NCBI RefSeq assembly: GCF_023074055.1
Contig: NZ_JADPKR010000016.1
Coordinates: forward strand, 23,386 to 87,385
Direction: 5' to 3'
DNA length: 64,000 nucleotides
Source of the DNA: Bradyrhizobium sp. 141
Lineage (GTDB): Bacteria > Pseudomonadota > Alphaproteobacteria > Rhizobiales > Xanthobacteraceae
Part shown: positions 62,600 through 64,000 of the stretch, in pieces
Numbering within the stretch: the stretch's first letter is position 1
Layout: the number at the start of each line of letters is the position of its first letter
The notes under the pieces: generated by a model
The model's input: the letters and a program-made list of their open reading frames with translations, nothing else
Told to the model about the DNA's origin: nothing
The model's database searches: none
Made by a program: the position numbers and the translations under genes

Positions 62600-63712
62600 T
62601 CAATCGGAGAGCCGTGCGATGACCGCAACCGGGCCGCCGCCCGCCGGCCCCTGATGCTCGGCGCCGCCGGAAACATAGATCGCCCCGGTGCCGGCGAGAC
62701 CTGCAATCAGGCCGCCGACCGCGGCGCGCGCGTGGCGGGTCGAGCTGATGTCGGTATCCTCCAGCATGGTGTGGCGGAAGCTGCGCACGCTGCCATCAGG
62801 CGAGGCCTCCGCCTTGGCAAAGATGTTGACGAGCTCGCGGCCTGCGTTCGCTTGCGGCGCCACGCCAAGTCCAACGCTCGTCAATGCCGACATCACCGCC
62901 GAGGCGTCGATCGCATCGTCCATCACGGCATGGCCGATCTCGAACTCGCTCACCGACGCCGCCGAGTTGCCGAGCGCGATGACGACGTTGTGCATCAGCT
63001 CGATCCCGGACGAGGTCGAAGCCACCTTCGAGAACAGATCGTAGCGCCGCAGCACGTCTTCGTCGCTTACCGCTGGTGCGATCTCGCCGAGCGCAACGGC
63101 AACGCCGAGCGCGGACGCACCGCGCGAATAGGCCATCGACCTGTAGGCGCTCGTCGTCACCGTCTTGTTGCCGCGCACGTTTGCCGCCGCGACGCGATCG
63201 CTGGTCAGCAGCGGGCACTTGATCTGCACGAAATGGACGTCGGCGGGATCGGTGAGGCCGGCATCCACCATCGCGGCTTTCACGGCCCTCGCCGTCTCCG
63301 TGATCTGCGCGGAGCGGCCGAGCTCTTCGGGAAGGAAATCGCGGGTGTGCGCCATGCCGATGCTCAGGCGCTTGCCTGCGATGCCCGCCGGCCGTTGCGG
63401 GACATCCTGGCGTGTGAACACGGTGATGTGCGGGCTGAGCACGCCCTCGGTACCGCCTGACATCACGAAGGCGATCCGCTGCTCGACCTCGTGCGCCGTC
63501 AGGCCGAGTTGCGGCGCCAGCGCCGTGCACAGCGCGGCAACGGCGTACTCCCGGGTGAAATCATTGACACCGCCATTGCCCTCGGTCTTGCCCAGGATGG
63601 CGAGGATCGATTTGGGATCGATCGCGCCGGAGCCGATCATAGCCATGAGGCTGGAGACGTCGCCGGGGCCCTTGGTGGCGAGCTTGAAGACGCCGACCGA
63701 TGTGGTGCGCAT
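62600..63712 (-). CDS. cyanuric acid amidohydrolase/barbiturase family
   Basis: A 370-residue ring-opening amidohydrolase, the family that opens cyanuric acid or barbiturate. It has the three-fold repeat plan with KTEGNGGVNDFTREYAV, MSGGTEGVLSPHITVF, TTSAYRSMAYSRGASALGVA and SSTRHARAAVGGLIAGLAG, including the paired Ser/Lys sites. GAGGA precedes the ATG at 63712. It is followed by the amidase gene 107 bases on, and both could act in one route of ring-nitrogen use. Cyanurate versus barbiturate specificity cannot be read from the text. Confidence 0.88.
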   Translation of the reverse strand: MRTTSVGVFKLATKGPGDVSSLMAMIGSGAIDPKSILAILGKTEGNGGVNDFTREYAVAALCTALAPQLGLTAHEVEQRIAFVMSGGTEGVLSPHITVFTRQDVPQRPAGIAGKRLSIGMAHTRDFLPEELGRSAQITETARAVKAAMVDAGLTDPADVHFVQIKCPLLTSDRVAAANVRGNKTVTTSAYRSMAYSRGASALGVAVALGEIAPAVSDEDVLRRYDLFSKVASTSSGIELMHNVVIALGNSAASVSEFEIGHAVMDDAIDASAVMSALTSVGLGVAPQANAGRELVNIFAKAEASPDGSVRSFRHTMLEDTDISSTRHARAAVGGLIAGLAGTGAIYVSGGAEHQGPAGGGPVAVIARLSD

Positions 63713-63797
63713 GGAGTGTCCTCAGTTCTGTGGTCCGGCAGGTTCACCAGCGATGGAACAGCAGCATCTGTCAAGCCACAAGCAGTGCGCTCCAACC

Positions 63798-63915
63798 GTC
63801 ATCCTGAGGTGCGAGCGAAGCGAGCCTCGAAGGATGAGCGGCCCCGCTGCATCCCGGCCGCTCATCCCTCGAGGCTCCCCATGGGACGCGATGCGTCCCA
63901 TGCCTCGCACCTCAG
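63798..63915. repeat. interspersed repeat (GTCATCCTGAGG family, copy 3, truncated)
   Basis: The left end is complete (GTCATCCTGAGGTGCGAG), but the right end stops at CTCAG where other copies go on to GATGAC, so the element is shortened. It lies upstream of the cyanurate gene. The remaining bases to 64000 show no gene. Confidence 0.8.
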
Positions 63916-64000
63916 AGGCTGTGAATCTATGTGATTTGGCGCGTTTCCGTTTGCCGAACGGTGAGCCGAATGATTCTCTGCTTTCAAAGGTCGATGGAGG

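Overview
The window reads as chromosomal DNA of a GC-rich alphaproteobacterium, most likely Bradyrhizobium or a close Nitrobacteraceae relative. This rests on recognising the proteins (CarA, DnaG, RpoD, RpoH, HemQ-like, single-chain acyl-CoA carboxylase, cyanuric acid amidohydrolase) and on dense families of palindromic intergenic repeats that I associate with this group. No search was run, so the genus is an inference.

Layout. 1-2070: carA (cut by the left edge), an alpha/beta hydrolase and a GatB/YqeY protein. 2071-17407: accessory metabolism and regulation: epoxide hydrolase, acyl-CoA synthetase with a MarR regulator, a hybrid histidine kinase, an ArsR-SRPBCC operon whose last gene is frameshifted, an LVIVD-repeat secreted protein, a LysE exporter, N-formylglutamate amidohydrolase, gamma-glutamylcyclotransferase and a chlorite-dismutase-family protein. 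17408-21965: dnaG and rpoD. 22086-25602: a lower-GC cytoplasmic LRR protein, small hypotheticals and a SLATT/DUF4231 membrane protein, the most island-like stretch. 26007-35453: a decayed membrane-protein gene, lytic transglycosylase behind an FNR/FixK-type box, SDR, stand-alone response regulator, LysE, a 22-residue lysine/alanine peptide gene, GGDEF protein, murein amidase, rpoH, rluD. 35511: tRNA-Glu(CTC). 35889-39075: CBS, YbaK, Tat lipoprotein hydrolase, UPF0158, HigA. A roughly 640-base interspersed element follows. 39839-46334: amidohydrolase plus CobW GTPase, tautomerase and TetR around paired operators, two coupled unknown genes, a chemoreceptor. 46446-51536: acyl-CoA ligase and a single-chain biotin carboxylase/BCCP/carboxyltransferase fusion. 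51777-57296: a sigma-54 activator (frameshifted), a flavin reductase/luciferase-like monooxygenase pair with a canonical -24/-12 promoter, and the DgoK/DgoA pair. 57377-63712: PoxB-like enzyme, double hot-dog thioesterase, amidase and cyanuric acid amidohydrolase.

How genes work together. Several regulator-target modules can be read from sequence: MarR with a 15-base palindrome, ArsR with a 16-base palindrome over its own promoter, TetR with two operators facing a tautomerase gene, and the AcoR-type activator with the sigma-54 promoter and upstream half-sites of the monooxygenase operon. Three genes (SRPBCC, small membrane protein, AcoR-type activator) show frameshifts, at least one consistent with loss of a single C in a C run, so real decay and assembly error must be told apart. 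The most unusual single observation in a core gene is a DnaG primase in which all four canonical zinc-ribbon ligand positions are replaced.
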